The notes beneath the pieces were generated by a model that was given only the letters and a program-made list of their open reading frames with translations, made no database searches and was not told the DNA's origin. A program made the position numbers and the translations under genes. Positions 36,388 to 45,119 of a stretch of 64,000 nucleotides of DNA are shown here, piece by piece; within the stretch, counting starts at the first letter, position 1; each line of letters begins with the position of its first letter. The DNA comes from Rhodanobacter denitrificans (GTDB lineage Bacteria > Pseudomonadota > Gammaproteobacteria > Xanthomonadales > Rhodanobacteraceae). The DNA lies in contig NC_020541.1 of NCBI RefSeq assembly GCF_000230695.2, positions 1,488,001 to 1,552,000 of the forward strand, written 5' to 3'.

Positions 36388-36756
36388 ATGAGCATGAAGC
36401 GGAGTGGAGTGGGCGGCACAGGTCGACCGTGCGCATGGTGGCTGGTGAGTGCGCCGGTAGATTTTCGCTGTGGTGCGGATCGGCTGCTGGTGCACGTGCG
36501 CGAAGTGCTGGGGCGGGAACCGTTGGACGGTTCAGCGTATGTGTTCCGCAACCGCCGCGCCACACGCATCAAGGTGCTGATGGTGGACGCGCAGGGCGTG
36601 TGGCTCTCGGTGCGTCGACTGCATCAGGGGCGATTCGTCTGGCCGTCGGCGGGTGAGACGCTGTGGTCGCTCGGTCACGCGCAGTTCGCATGGTTGTGTG
36701 CGGGAGTGGACTGGCAGCGTTTGAGCGCGCCGATGCCGCTTGAAAAATGCGTGTAA
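36388..36756 (+). CDS. tnpB: IS66-family accessory protein TnpB (Orf2)
   Basis: A 122-residue protein of the IS66 Orf2 family. Conserved features are APVDFRCGADRLLVHVREVL, AYVFRNRRATRIKVLMVD and RRLHQGRFVWP. The protein is required for transposition of three-gene IS66 elements, though its biochemical role is not established. It appears intact. It precedes tnpC by 19 nt. A second Met two codons downstream (MSMKRS) is an alternative start. Confidence 0.9.
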   Translation: MSMKRSGVGGTGRPCAWWLVSAPVDFRCGADRLLVHVREVLGREPLDGSAYVFRNRRATRIKVLMVDAQGVWLSVRRLHQGRFVWPSAGETLWSLGHAQFAWLCAGVDWQRLSAPMPLEKCV

Positions 36757-37509
36757 CCCGTTACGCTGCGCGACCATGGATCACGCAGCGATCAACGACA
36801 TCACGGACGTCCAAACGCTGCGTGCGATGCTGGCCGATTGCGGTGCGGTGATTGCCGCCCACGAGCAAACCATCGCCCAGCGCGACCACACGATCGCGTT
36901 CAAAGATGCGAAGATCGGCAAGCTCACCCACGAGATCGCGCGCCTGCGCCGCGTGCAGTTCGCAGCCAAGTCCGAACGCATGGATCCGGCCCAGCGCGAG
37001 CTGTTTGACGAGGCGATGGCCGCGGATATCGCGGCGCTGGAGACGGAACTGGCCGCCTTGCGCGAGCCCGCCCAACCGGCGGCTCGCCCACCCCGCCAGC
37101 CGGTTCGCCGCACGCTGCCGCCGGAGCTGCCGCGTATCGAGACGATCCACGAACCGGCCTCCTGCGACTGCGCCACCTGCGGTGCCGCCTTGGTGAAGAT
37201 CGGCGAACACGTCAGTGAAAAGCTGGACGTCGAGCCGATGACCTTCTTCGTGCGCCGCGACGTGCATCCGCAATACGCCTGCCGCACGTGCGAGACGATC
37301 GTCGCCGAGCCAGTCGCACCCAGCATCCTAGACCGCGGCCTCGCCGCCCCGGGCCTGCTGGCCCAGGTCGCGATCCAGAAATACACCGACCACCTGCCGC
37401 TGTACCGGCAGGAAGCGATCTTCGCGCGCGCCGGCATCATGCTATCGCGCACGACACTGGCCGAATGGATCGGCGCGGTCGGCGTGGCGCTGCAACCGCT
37501 GGTGGATGC

Positions 37510-37515
37510 GCTACG
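37510..37515. repeat. Left target-site duplication (GCTACG) of the IS481-type element
   Basis: GCTACG at 37510-37515 recurs exactly at 38580-38585. It belongs to the tnpC codons for Ala-Leu-Arg. It also supplies the stop codon of the nested transposase. Confidence 0.9.
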
Positions 37516-38482
37516 TGTCTAGTCCCGTCTGATTCTTTGGTCGTCTAACGAACAGATCGGGCCGCAGTTTACGCCACGAGTGCATCGCCTGTAGCGGCGT
37601 CTTGTGGCCGATGGCTCGCTGCGGAAGATGCTCGTTGTAGAGCTTCACGTAACGCTCGATCGTAGTTTGCAAATCCTCACGCGAGCGGAAGCGGGTGGTG
37701 GCCAGGATGTCGCTGACGCGGCCGTTGAAACGCTCGACCATGCCGTTGGTCTGCGGATGGCGTGGCTTGATCAAGCGATGCTCAATGCCCAGCAGCGCGC
37801 ACTCGCGATCGAACGCGTGCTTGCCGGTCGGCTCTTTCGTCTTGCGGGTGAAGCGGTCGGTGAACTGGCTGCCGTTGTCGGTCAGCAGCTTCTCGATCCT
37901 CATCGGCGCGACGGCGTGCAAACGGCGCAGGAAGTCGCTGCTACTGGCCTCGCTCTGATCGGCGTAGATGCGCAGGTAGACCCAGCGCGTGGCGCGGTCG
38001 ATGGCTACAAACAGATAGCGCCTGGCGGTTTCGTCAGCCATCTGAGGAAGGTACTTGATGTCGACGTGGATGAAGCCAGGCGCATAGTCCTTGAAGGTCT
38101 TGCGCACGACCGGCGCACCCTTGTCCTCGACCGGGCGCGTATTCAGCTCATGGCGGCGCAGGCAACGCGCCAACCCCGATCGCGAAGCCGCTGGGTTGAG
38201 GAACTCGCGCACCACCACCAGCAGGTCATCCAGCGGCAGCCATAGAGTTCGGCGAATCTCCATCGCCACCGCTTCCTGAGCGGCGCTCAGCGTGCAGTGC
38301 AGCGTGGCCGGGCGATGCGAACGGTCAGCGGTTGAATCCCGCTCGCGCCACTTGCGAACCGTGGGCGCGGTGACGCCGTAGCGACGGGCCAGTGCTTCAT
38401 GGCTCAGGGCAGGATCTTCGGCCTGCAATTCCGCGCGAGTGCGCGGTGTCGTACGAGCCAGAGGGTGCAGGGTCAGCGGCAT
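37511..38482 (-). CDS. IS481-family transposase
   Basis: A 323-residue DDE transposase. An N-terminal helix-turn-helix (SHEALARRYGVTAPTVRKW) is followed by an rve-type integrase core with Asp in FIHVDIKYLPQM, Asp in EKLLTDNGSQFTD and Glu in HPQTNGMVERFNGRV. All three catalytic residues are intact, so the element may be active. An AGGA lies 8 nt before the ATG at 38482. The last codon straddles the IS end, and the TAG stop lies in the target duplication, so the C-terminus depends on the insertion site. Confidence 0.94.
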   Translation of the reverse strand: MPLTLHPLARTTPRTRAELQAEDPALSHEALARRYGVTAPTVRKWRERDSTADRSHRPATLHCTLSAAQEAVAMEIRRTLWLPLDDLLVVVREFLNPAASRSGLARCLRRHELNTRPVEDKGAPVVRKTFKDYAPGFIHVDIKYLPQMADETARRYLFVAIDRATRWVYLRIYADQSEASSSDFLRRLHAVAPMRIEKLLTDNGSQFTDRFTRKTKEPTGKHAFDRECALLGIEHRLIKPRHPQTNGMVERFNGRVSDILATTRFRSREDLQTTIERYVKLYNEHLPQRAIGHKTPLQAMHSWRKLRPDLFVRRPKNQTGLDT

Positions 38483-38579
38483 CTCAGGTTCCTAGGTGCT
38501 GATAGAGTTGGCTCATCGCAGCACGGGCCGCGCTCAAACGCCATACCCGATGCTCAAGACAATCACACGGCACCTGACA
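37516..38579 (-). mobile_element. IS481-family insertion sequence nested in IS66 tnpC
   Basis: The 1064-bp element starts TGTCTAGTCCCGTCTGATT and its other end, read inward, is TGTCAGGTGCCGTGTGATT; these inverted repeats match at 15 of 19 positions. Perfect 6-bp direct repeats (GCTACG) flank it. It carries a single transposase gene on the minus strand. Confidence 0.93.
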
Positions 38580-38585
38580 GCTACG
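38580..38585. repeat. Right target-site duplication (GCTACG) of the IS481-type element
   Basis: Exact copy of 37510-37515, directly after the right end of the element (TGACA at 38575-38579). Confidence 0.9.
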
Positions 38586-39420
38586 CACCAAGCTGCTTGC
38601 CTCGCACGTCCTGCACGCCGACGAAACCCCGGTCGCCCAGCTCGATCCTGGTGCCGGCAAAACCAAACGCGCTTATTTGTTTGCGTATCGCAACACCAGC
38701 GAGCAGCCCATCGTCCTCTTCGACTACTGCCCCAGTCGCGCCGGCAAGCATGCCGCCGCGTTCCTCGGAAACTGGCGCGGCGCGCTGATGGTGGACGACT
38801 ACGCCGGCTACAAGGCGCTGTTTACCTCCGGTATCACCGAACTGGCCTGCTGGGCGCATGCGCGACGCACCTTCGTCGACGCTCACAAGGCCAGCGGCAG
38901 CTCGATCGCCGAAGACGCCGTGCGGCGTATCGGCGAGCTCTACGCCATCGAAGCCAAACTGCGCGACCTCGACGACGAAGTGCGCACGCGCGAACGACGA
39001 AGACACCTCGCGCCCAAACTCGACGCACTCAAGCACTGGCTGGACGACCTTCAACCCAAGGCGCTGGGCAACAGCGGCCTAAGCCGGGCCGTTGATTACA
39101 CGCTCCGACGCTGGAGCGCACTCGTGCGCGTCCTCGACGACGGCGCCTGGCCGATCGACAACAACCCCATCGAAAATGCCATCCGGCCGATCGCCATCGG
39201 TCGCAAGAACTGGCTGTTCGCCGGTTCCCAAAGCGCCGGCCAACGTGCCGCTGCCCTCATGAGCCTGCTCGCCACCGCCAAAGCCAACGGCCTCGAACCC
39301 CACGCCTGGCTCACCGACGTCCTCACCCGCCTGCCCACCACCAAAGACCGCGACATCACCACCCTGTTGCCGCTGGCATAGCCCGCGGCATCCTTCAAGG
39401 TGGGGTGGGTGGACGCTTAC

Positions 39421-39428
39421 TTTCGACG
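39421..39428. repeat. Right target-site duplication of the IS66-type element
   Basis: TTTCGACG, identical to 36301-36308, directly after the right inverted repeat that ends GGACGCTTAC at 39420. Confidence 0.9.
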
Positions 39429-39440
39429 CACCACCAGGAA

Positions 39441-39463
39441 CGGCGGGCAGTGTCCGCCCTATG
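39441..39463. repeat. Right half of the REP pair split by the IS66-type element
   Basis: CGGCGGGCAGTGTCCGCCCT from 39441, the inverted partner of 36276-36299. The CTA at 39459-39461 is the TAG stop codon of the DUF72 gene on the minus strand. Confidence 0.8.
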
Positions 39464-40289
39464 CGCCATCGACGCGCGACTGCAAGGTCATCGCCGCTGC
39501 CGGGTTGCGGTGCTTGGCGGCGCTGATGAAGAACACGAATACATCACGCGGCGGCGCCGGTGGTTGCGGCGCGGCGACGTGCGGCAGGTCGGCGATGTCG
39601 TTGCCCGCAGCCCAATTGCGCGCGTGGCCGGCCCAGCGATCCAGTTCGGCAGGTGCATAGCCGGCGGGATTGCCATCCTCGCTGCGCATCAGCCGCGCGT
39701 AGCTGAAGTCGCCGGTGAGATCGGCCAGCGAGGGATAATCGGGCGAGTCGGTGAACACGGTCGGCACGCGCTGCGTGCGCGCCAATTCCACGTAGTTTGC
39801 GTCGAGGAAGCTGGGGTGGCGTACCTCCAGCGCGTGGCGCAGCGGCTGGCCGTTCAATTCACGCGGCAGCGCGTCGAGAAAGGCGGCGAGGTCGTCGGCA
39901 TCGAACGGCCGCGACGGCGGCAACTGCCACAGGATCGGTCCCAGCCGGTCGCCCATCTCGGCCAGGCCGCCATGCACGAAACCGTTGATGCCCTTGCCGG
40001 TATCGGCCAGCCGCTTGCCTTCGGTGATGTAACGCGGCGCCTTCAACGAGAAGATGAAGCCGGCCGGTGTGTCGGCCGCCCACTTCGCGTAGGTCGCCGG
40101 CTTCTGCGCGCCGTAGAACGTGCCGTTGATCTCGATCGTGCGCAGCTGGCGGCTGGCGTATTCCAGCTCGCGCCGCTGCACCAGCTTGGCCGGGTAGAAG
40201 TTGTCGCGCCACGGCGCGTAGTTCCAGCCGCCGATGCCGACGCGGATCTGCGGGCCGTCGGGACTGGCGGGGGCGAACAGGTCGTTCAT
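39459..40289 (-). CDS. DUF72 domain protein
   Basis: A 276-residue protein of the DUF72 family (TIM-barrel-like, function unknown). Family features are IRVGIGGWNYAPWRDNFYP at the N-terminus, YASRQLRTIEINGTFYGAQK near residue 45, FIFSLKAPRYITEGKRL near 75 and LEVRHPSFLDANYVELA near 150. The ATG at 40289 overlaps the stop of the PAP2 gene (ATGA), so the two are coupled. The last codons and stop run into a REP element. Confidence 0.9.
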   Translation of the reverse strand: MNDLFAPASPDGPQIRVGIGGWNYAPWRDNFYPAKLVQRRELEYASRQLRTIEINGTFYGAQKPATYAKWAADTPAGFIFSLKAPRYITEGKRLADTGKGINGFVHGGLAEMGDRLGPILWQLPPSRPFDADDLAAFLDALPRELNGQPLRHALEVRHPSFLDANYVELARTQRVPTVFTDSPDYPSLADLTGDFSYARLMRSEDGNPAGYAPAELDRWAGHARNWAAGNDIADLPHVAAPQPPAPPRDVFVFFISAAKHRNPAAAMTLQSRVDGA

Positions 40290-41080
40290 GGCCGCACTCC
40301 CGGTGCCGGTCTGCCCAGATGTTCGGCAGCGCCGATGCACAGCACCAGCCACGCCGCGCCCGCGGCGTAGCCGGCCATCACGTCGCTGAAATAGTGCACC
40401 TGCAGCAGGATGCGGCTGATCCCGACCACGCTGACCAACAGCACCGCGGCGGCGATCGTCGCGCGGTGGAATCGCTGCGGCAGCAGGCGCAGCAGCACGT
40501 AGGCGAGCATGCCGTAGAACACGATGGAGCCGAAGGCATGGCCGCTGGGGAAACTCCAGCCGCGTTCGACGATGAAGCCGTGGTCGTGCAGCGGCCGCAC
40601 CCGCTGGAACAGTGTCTTGAGGCCACCGTTGATCGGCAGGATGCCGAGCAGGGCCACCACCCAGATACCTGCCAGTCGCCAGTGCCGGCGCAGCAGCAGA
40701 AACAATGCCACCACGGCGGACGCGGGTGCCACCCACCACTGGTCGCCGAGATGGGTGACCACGGCGATGCCACGCAGCGCCGGCAGCGGCAGCTGCGCGT
40801 GCAGACTTTCGGCCAGGTCGGCGTCGAAGCGTGCCAGTTCGCCGGCCGGCTGCCCGGCGATCGCGGAGGCGATGGCGAGGAACAGCAGGGCCAGCGCCAG
40901 CAGCAGGATCAACCCGACCTGCCAGCGCAGCACGATCGGCGCATGGCCGCGGGCGAGGGCATGGCGCTGCCAGCGCGCGTTGTGCCGCCAGGCTAGGTCG
41001 CCGGTCAGCAGAGCCAGCAACAGCAGCAACGCCCACAGCCGCAGGGCATGAGCGGCGATCCATTCCACCATGGGGTCCAT
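40286..41080 (-). CDS. PAP2-family membrane phosphatase
   Basis: A 264-residue inner-membrane protein with about six hydrophobic helices. The phosphatase motif is complete: KTLFQRVRP (KX6RP), FPSGHA (PSGH) and SRILLQVHYFSD (SRX5HX3D). Such enzymes dephosphorylate lipid phosphates, for example undecaprenyl pyrophosphate or phosphatidic acid, on the periplasmic face. Exact substrate unknown. The Met at 41080 (MDPMVEWIAAHALRLW) is used; a longer frame upstream is not membrane-like. Transcribed with DUF72, divergent from the serine hydrolase. Confidence 0.88.
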   Translation of the reverse strand: MDPMVEWIAAHALRLWALLLLLALLTGDLAWRHNARWQRHALARGHAPIVLRWQVGLILLLALALLFLAIASAIAGQPAGELARFDADLAESLHAQLPLPALRGIAVVTHLGDQWWVAPASAVVALFLLLRRHWRLAGIWVVALLGILPINGGLKTLFQRVRPLHDHGFIVERGWSFPSGHAFGSIVFYGMLAYVLLRLLPQRFHRATIAAAVLLVSVVGISRILLQVHYFSDVMAGYAAGAAWLVLCIGAAEHLGRPAPGVRP

Positions 41081-41231
41081 CGCGTTCCTCGGTTCGACGC
41101 GGCCGCGCTGCGCGGCACGCTGGCGCCATGATCGGCGTTGCCGCACGTTGCGTCGAGGGTGTGACTTCCAGCGCTGGCCTTGCATCCGGTTTGCCGCGAT
41201 AGTTGCGAGACTGTCACCCGCAGAGCCTTCG

Positions 41232-42911
41232 ATGTCCCAGCGACCCCTCTCCCTGCGCCTGGCGCTTTGCTGCGCGCTGCTCGTTTCCGCCACCGCTGCC
41301 ATGGCGCAGGCTCCGGCCGCGAAGTCGCCGCCGCCGGTTTCGACCGGCGACATCGTGCGACCGATGCTGCCGGCGCAGTTGCAGGACTTCGCTGCCTACG
41401 TCGACAGTGCGCGCAAGACCTTCGACGTGCCGGGCATCGCCGTGGCAATCGTCAAGGACGGCCATGTGGTGATGGAGCAGGGCTTCGGTCTGCGCGAGAT
41501 CGGCAAGCCCGAGTCGGTGGATGCGAACACGCTGTTCGCGATCGCCTCCAACACCAAGGCGTTCACCGCCGCCGCGCTGCAGCAGTTGGCCGGGCAGGGC
41601 AAATTGAAGATGGACGACCGCGTGATCGACCACCTGCCGTGGTTCCGCATGTCCGACCCGTACGTGACCCACGAGATGCGCATCCGCGACCTGCTGGCGC
41701 ACCGCAGCGGCCTCAGCCTCGGCGCGGGCGACCTGCTGTACTGGCCGCCGACGTCGTACAGCACGAAGGAAGTGGTCGAGCGGCTGGCCCACGTGCCGAT
41801 CAAGAACGGCTTCCGCAGCGGCTACGCCTACGACAACATCCTGTTCGCGGTGGCCACGCTGGTGATCGAGCAGGCTTCCGGCCAGAGCTACGCCGACTAC
41901 GTGCGCGAGCATCTGTTCAAGCCGGTCGGCATGGACGAGTCGCTGGTCGACATGACCTATCTGAAACCGGGCATGGACGTGGCCACCGGCCACGCCAAGG
42001 CCGACTTCAAGGATCTCAAGCCGGTGCCGCCGATGGCCTGGCTCAACGACCCTGGCGCCGGCGGCATCTACTCCAGCGCGCACGACCTGGCGAAGTGGAT
42101 GAACGTGCAGCTGGCGGGCGGCGTCTTGCCCGCGATGGGCAGCGACGGCAAGCCGGCGCGGCTGTTCTCCGAGGACAGCCAGCGCGAGATGTGGAGCGTG
42201 CTGACCCCGATCAAGATCGGCAAGCCGCCGGTTCCGGAACTGGCGCCGCTGGTACCGAACTTCTCCGGTTACGGCGAGAGCTGGTTCCTGTCCGACTACC
42301 TCGGCAGGAAGCTGGTCTGGCACACCGGCGGTTGGCCCGGCATGGTCTCGCGGGTGACCCTGGTGCCGGAGCTGAAGCTCGGCGTGGTGGTGCTGACCAA
42401 TGCCGAGTCCGGCGCCGCGTTCAACGCGGTGACCTATCGCGTGCTCGACGCTTACCTGAACCCGGAGCACAAGACCGACTGGGTCGCCGCCTACGACAAG
42501 GCGGTGAAGCAATCCGAGGCCAAGGCCGACGACAGCTTCGCCAAGCACGAAGCCGCGCGCGACAAGCGCAGCAAGCCCTCGTTGCCGCTGGCGAAGTACG
42601 CCGGCAGCTACCGCGACCCGTGGTACGGCGACGTCATCGTCAGCCACGAGAATGGCAAGCTGCGCCTGCGCTTCAGCAAGACGAAGCAGCTGGTCGGCAC
42701 GATGATGCCGTGGCAGCACGACACTTTCACCGTGCGCTGGGACGACCGCACGCTCAACGCCGACGCCTTCGTCACCTTCAGCCTGGACGTGGACGGCCAT
42801 GTCAGCGAAGTGCGCATGCAGCCGATCTCGCCGCTGACCGACTTCAGCTTCGACTTCCAGGACCTGCGCATGGTGCCGGTCGCGGACAAGCCGGGTACCG
42901 ACAAGCGTTGA
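41232..42911 (+). CDS. Periplasmic serine hydrolase of the beta-lactamase family (class C-like), with DUF3471-type C-terminus
   Basis: A 559-residue precursor with signal peptide (RLALCCALLVSATAAMAQ). The penicillin-binding fold shows SxxK as IASNTKAFTAAALQQL near residue 105, YxN as GYAYDNILF near 199 and HTGG as LVWHTGGWPGMVSR near 362. The C-terminal domain from about residue 440 (LAKYAGSYRDPWYGDVIV) is of the DUF3471 type. Homologues are variously esterases or D-amino-acid peptidases, so a beta-lactamase role is not implied. Followed after 61 nt by another exported hydrolase. Confidence 0.88.
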   Translation: MSQRPLSLRLALCCALLVSATAAMAQAPAAKSPPPVSTGDIVRPMLPAQLQDFAAYVDSARKTFDVPGIAVAIVKDGHVVMEQGFGLREIGKPESVDANTLFAIASNTKAFTAAALQQLAGQGKLKMDDRVIDHLPWFRMSDPYVTHEMRIRDLLAHRSGLSLGAGDLLYWPPTSYSTKEVVERLAHVPIKNGFRSGYAYDNILFAVATLVIEQASGQSYADYVREHLFKPVGMDESLVDMTYLKPGMDVATGHAKADFKDLKPVPPMAWLNDPGAGGIYSSAHDLAKWMNVQLAGGVLPAMGSDGKPARLFSEDSQREMWSVLTPIKIGKPPVPELAPLVPNFSGYGESWFLSDYLGRKLVWHTGGWPGMVSRVTLVPELKLGVVVLTNAESGAAFNAVTYRVLDAYLNPEHKTDWVAAYDKAVKQSEAKADDSFAKHEAARDKRSKPSLPLAKYAGSYRDPWYGDVIVSHENGKLRLRFSKTKQLVGTMMPWQHDTFTVRWDDRTLNADAFVTFSLDVDGHVSEVRMQPISPLTDFSFDFQDLRMVPVADKPGTDKR

Positions 42912-42972
42912 ACGGGTGCCGGGGTCGATCGCGACTTCGGCGCTTCCACTGCCGTGATACTGGGGAAGCGAC

Positions 42973-44607
42973 ATGCGTGACATGCGTCGTGCAGTAGCGA
43001 TCGCGCTGGGCTGCGGCCTGTTCGCCGGCGTGGCGTTGGCGCGCACCGACGCGTCGGAGGCGCACAGCCCGTTCCGTGTCGAGCTGGGCAGTACGCTGAC
43101 CCAGCCGGCGTCGGGCCGGCTGCTGCTGTTCGCCACCGATGCCAAGGCGGCCATCGCCGCGGCCAAGGATGGCAAGGTCGACGAGGTGGATGCCAATCCG
43201 TTCGGCGCCACCCAGGCCTCGGTGGCCGCGCGCGAGGTGAGCCGGCTGGTGCCGGGACAGGGCGTGGAGATCGACGCTGATGCGCTGGCGTACCCGGCCG
43301 GCTGGTCGCAGCTGCCACCTGGCGACTACTTCGTGCAGGCGGTGCTCGACGTCGATCACAGCTACAACTACAGCGGACGCGGCGCGGGCGACCTGGTCAG
43401 CTCGGTGGTGAAGCTGCATCTGCCGGCCGCGACGCCGCCGCGTTTGAGCCTGGACCGCGTGCTGAGCGCGCGCGAGCCGTGGGACTTGCCGGCGCGCTAC
43501 CTCAGCGACACCACCCGCAAGCACCTCGACGCGGCGCGCCGCGCGGCGCAGCCGCTGGACTTCGTCAGCCCGGCGCTGAGCGCGTTCTGGGGACGGCCGA
43601 TCCACATGCGTGGCTGGGTGCTGCTGCCGCCGGGCTACGACCCGCACGCGAAGCAGAGCTGGCCGGTGGTGTATGCCACCCACGGCTACGGCGGCAGCGC
43701 GGCGTCGCTCGCCGGCAACGCGGCGATGGTCTACGGCGCGATGGCCGAGCATCAGATGCCGCCGATGATCTGGGTGTTCCTGGATCAGTCCAGCCCCACC
43801 GGCACGCACGAATTCGCCGACTCGGTGAACAACGGCCCGTGGGGCTGGGCGCTGACCACCGAGCTGATCCCGCAGCTGGAGTCGCGCTATCGCATGGATG
43901 CGCGCCCGTCCGGCCGCTTCCTCACTGGCCATTCCTCCGGCGGCTGGGCCACACTGTGGCTGCAGACGCGTTACCCGAAGATTTTCGGCGGCACCTGGTC
44001 CACCTCGCCTGACCCCAGCGACTTCCACGATTTCACCGGCGTGGACCTGTATGCACCGCACGCGAACGTGTACCGCAAGCCGGACGGCACGCCGTACCCG
44101 CTGGTGCGCGACAAGGGCAAGGTGCTGGCCAGCTTCGAGGCGTTCGCGCAGCTCGAACGCGTGCTGGGCGAGTACGGCGGCCAGATGGCCTCGTTCGAGT
44201 GGGTGTTCTCGCCGCGCGGTGCGGACGGTCGGCCGCTGCCGATGTTCGATCGCGACACCGGCGCCGTCGATCCGGCCGTGGTCGCGTACTGGCGCGAGCA
44301 CTACGACATCGCCCATCTCGTGCAGGCGAACTGGCCGCGGCTGAAAGGCGACCTGGACGGCAAGATCCACCTGGTCGTGGGCACCGCCGACACGTTCTAT
44401 CTCGACGGCGCCGCGCACAAGTTCAAGGCCGTGCTGGATGGCCTGGGCGCGAAGTCGGACTTCCGCTTCCTGCCGGGCAAGACCCACTTCGACCTGTACG
44501 CGCAGGGCAAGGATCGTCAGGGGCTGCTCAAGCAGATGGCGTGGGAGATGTATGCGGTGGCGCGGCCGGATTCGAAGCTGAAGCGGCGGGCCGCGGCGGC
44601 ACCGTAA
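42973..44607 (+). CDS. Exported esterase of the esterase D-like alpha/beta-hydrolase family
   Basis: A 544-residue protein with a signal peptide (AVAIALGCGLFAGVALA). The N-terminal 190 residues form an unknown, probably beta-rich region. From about residue 205 the putative esterase fold shows VVYATHGYGGSAASLAG and the nucleophile elbow RFLTGHSSGGWATLWLQTR (Ser in GHSSG, near residue 321). A likely catalytic Asp and His lie in VVGTADTFYLDG and PGKTHFDLYAQG. The family includes enterochelin esterase-like enzymes; the substrate cannot be told. Start ATG 42973; a Met three codons on is an alternative. Confidence 0.82.
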   Translation: MRDMRRAVAIALGCGLFAGVALARTDASEAHSPFRVELGSTLTQPASGRLLLFATDAKAAIAAAKDGKVDEVDANPFGATQASVAAREVSRLVPGQGVEIDADALAYPAGWSQLPPGDYFVQAVLDVDHSYNYSGRGAGDLVSSVVKLHLPAATPPRLSLDRVLSAREPWDLPARYLSDTTRKHLDAARRAAQPLDFVSPALSAFWGRPIHMRGWVLLPPGYDPHAKQSWPVVYATHGYGGSAASLAGNAAMVYGAMAEHQMPPMIWVFLDQSSPTGTHEFADSVNNGPWGWALTTELIPQLESRYRMDARPSGRFLTGHSSGGWATLWLQTRYPKIFGGTWSTSPDPSDFHDFTGVDLYAPHANVYRKPDGTPYPLVRDKGKVLASFEAFAQLERVLGEYGGQMASFEWVFSPRGADGRPLPMFDRDTGAVDPAVVAYWREHYDIAHLVQANWPRLKGDLDGKIHLVVGTADTFYLDGAAHKFKAVLDGLGAKSDFRFLPGKTHFDLYAQGKDRQGLLKQMAWEMYAVARPDSKLKRRAAAAP

Positions 44608-44619
44608 GCGGCACCGGCG

Positions 44620-45042
44620 TCACTCGGGCTGCCACGGGTCGTAGCTGCCGAAGTACCACAGGTGGCCTTCCGGGTCGTGGCAGCTGTAGCCGGCGCCGCC
44701 GTAGTCCTTCTCGGCATAGTCGTCCACGATTACCGCGCCGGCGGCTTTCGCCTGCTGGTAGTGCGCCTTGCAGTCGGCCACGATCACGCAGGCGCATTGC
44801 GTCTCGCGCCCGCCGATCTCGTCGGGCTGGGCGATGTGCCGGCCGAATTCGTTGTCGCGCACTTCGCCGAGCATGACCATGCCGCCGCCGAAGGTGAGTT
44901 GGGCGTGTTCCACGCCGCCGTCCTCGTTCTCGTAGACGGCGTGCTTTTGGAAGCCGAAGGCCTTGCACAGCCACTCGATCGCGGCGTGCGCGTCGCGGTA
45001 GCGCAGGCAGGGAATGATGGTGCTGCCGTGGGACTGGGACAT
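44620..45042 (-). CDS. VOC/glyoxalase-fold protein (PhnB/YkcA-like)
   Basis: A 140-residue protein of the vicinal-oxygen-chelate superfamily. IIPCLRYRDAHAAIEWLCKA with FGFQKHAVYENED, HAQLTFGGGMVMLGE and GYSCHDPEGHLWYFGSYDPW are typical of the small one-domain members often annotated as glyoxalase or bleomycin-resistance-like. No function can be assigned. It ends 12 nt from the convergent esterase gene. Confidence 0.85.
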   Translation of the reverse strand: MSQSHGSTIIPCLRYRDAHAAIEWLCKAFGFQKHAVYENEDGGVEHAQLTFGGGMVMLGEVRDNEFGRHIAQPDEIGGRETQCACVIVADCKAHYQQAKAAGAVIVDDYAEKDYGGAGYSCHDPEGHLWYFGSYDPWQPE

Positions 45043-45119
45043 GCGAAGAACCTCGCTGGGTGATGTGCGCGGAGAATGGCGCCGGTGATGCCGCCGGTCT
45101 TGTAGATTTCCGCAACCGC

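Larger units (their letters stand above)
36776..39381 (+). pseudogene. tnpC: IS66-family transposase TnpC, disrupted by an IS481-type insertion
   Basis: The 5' part (36776-37515) encodes an N-terminal coiled coil (IAQRDHTIAFKDAKIGKL), the IS66 zinc-finger region (CDCATCGAAL and YACRTCETIV) and the start of the catalytic core. It reads into the nested IS and stops at 37522. The 3' part (38586-39381) resumes with HVLHADETPVAQL (first Asp), VDDYAGYKAL (second Asp) and NPIENAIRPIAIGRKNW (Glu). Removing the nested element and one copy of GCTACG restores one frame of 1536 nt, 511 residues, a normal TnpC length. So the disruption is recent and otherwise undecayed. Confidence 0.93.
36309..39420 (+). 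mobile_element. IS66-family insertion sequence, interrupted by an IS481-type element
   Basis: Left end GTAAGCGTCCGCCCACC (36309 onward) and right end, read inward, GTAAGCGTCCACCCACC (from 39420) are the terminal inverted repeats, differing at one position. Eight-base target duplications flank it. Without the nested element it is 2042 bp and holds tnpB and tnpC. There is no room for a tnpA gene in the 79 bp before tnpB, so it is a tnpA-less variant. It is inactive on its own because tnpC is interrupted. The target was the linker of a REP pair. Confidence 0.93.
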
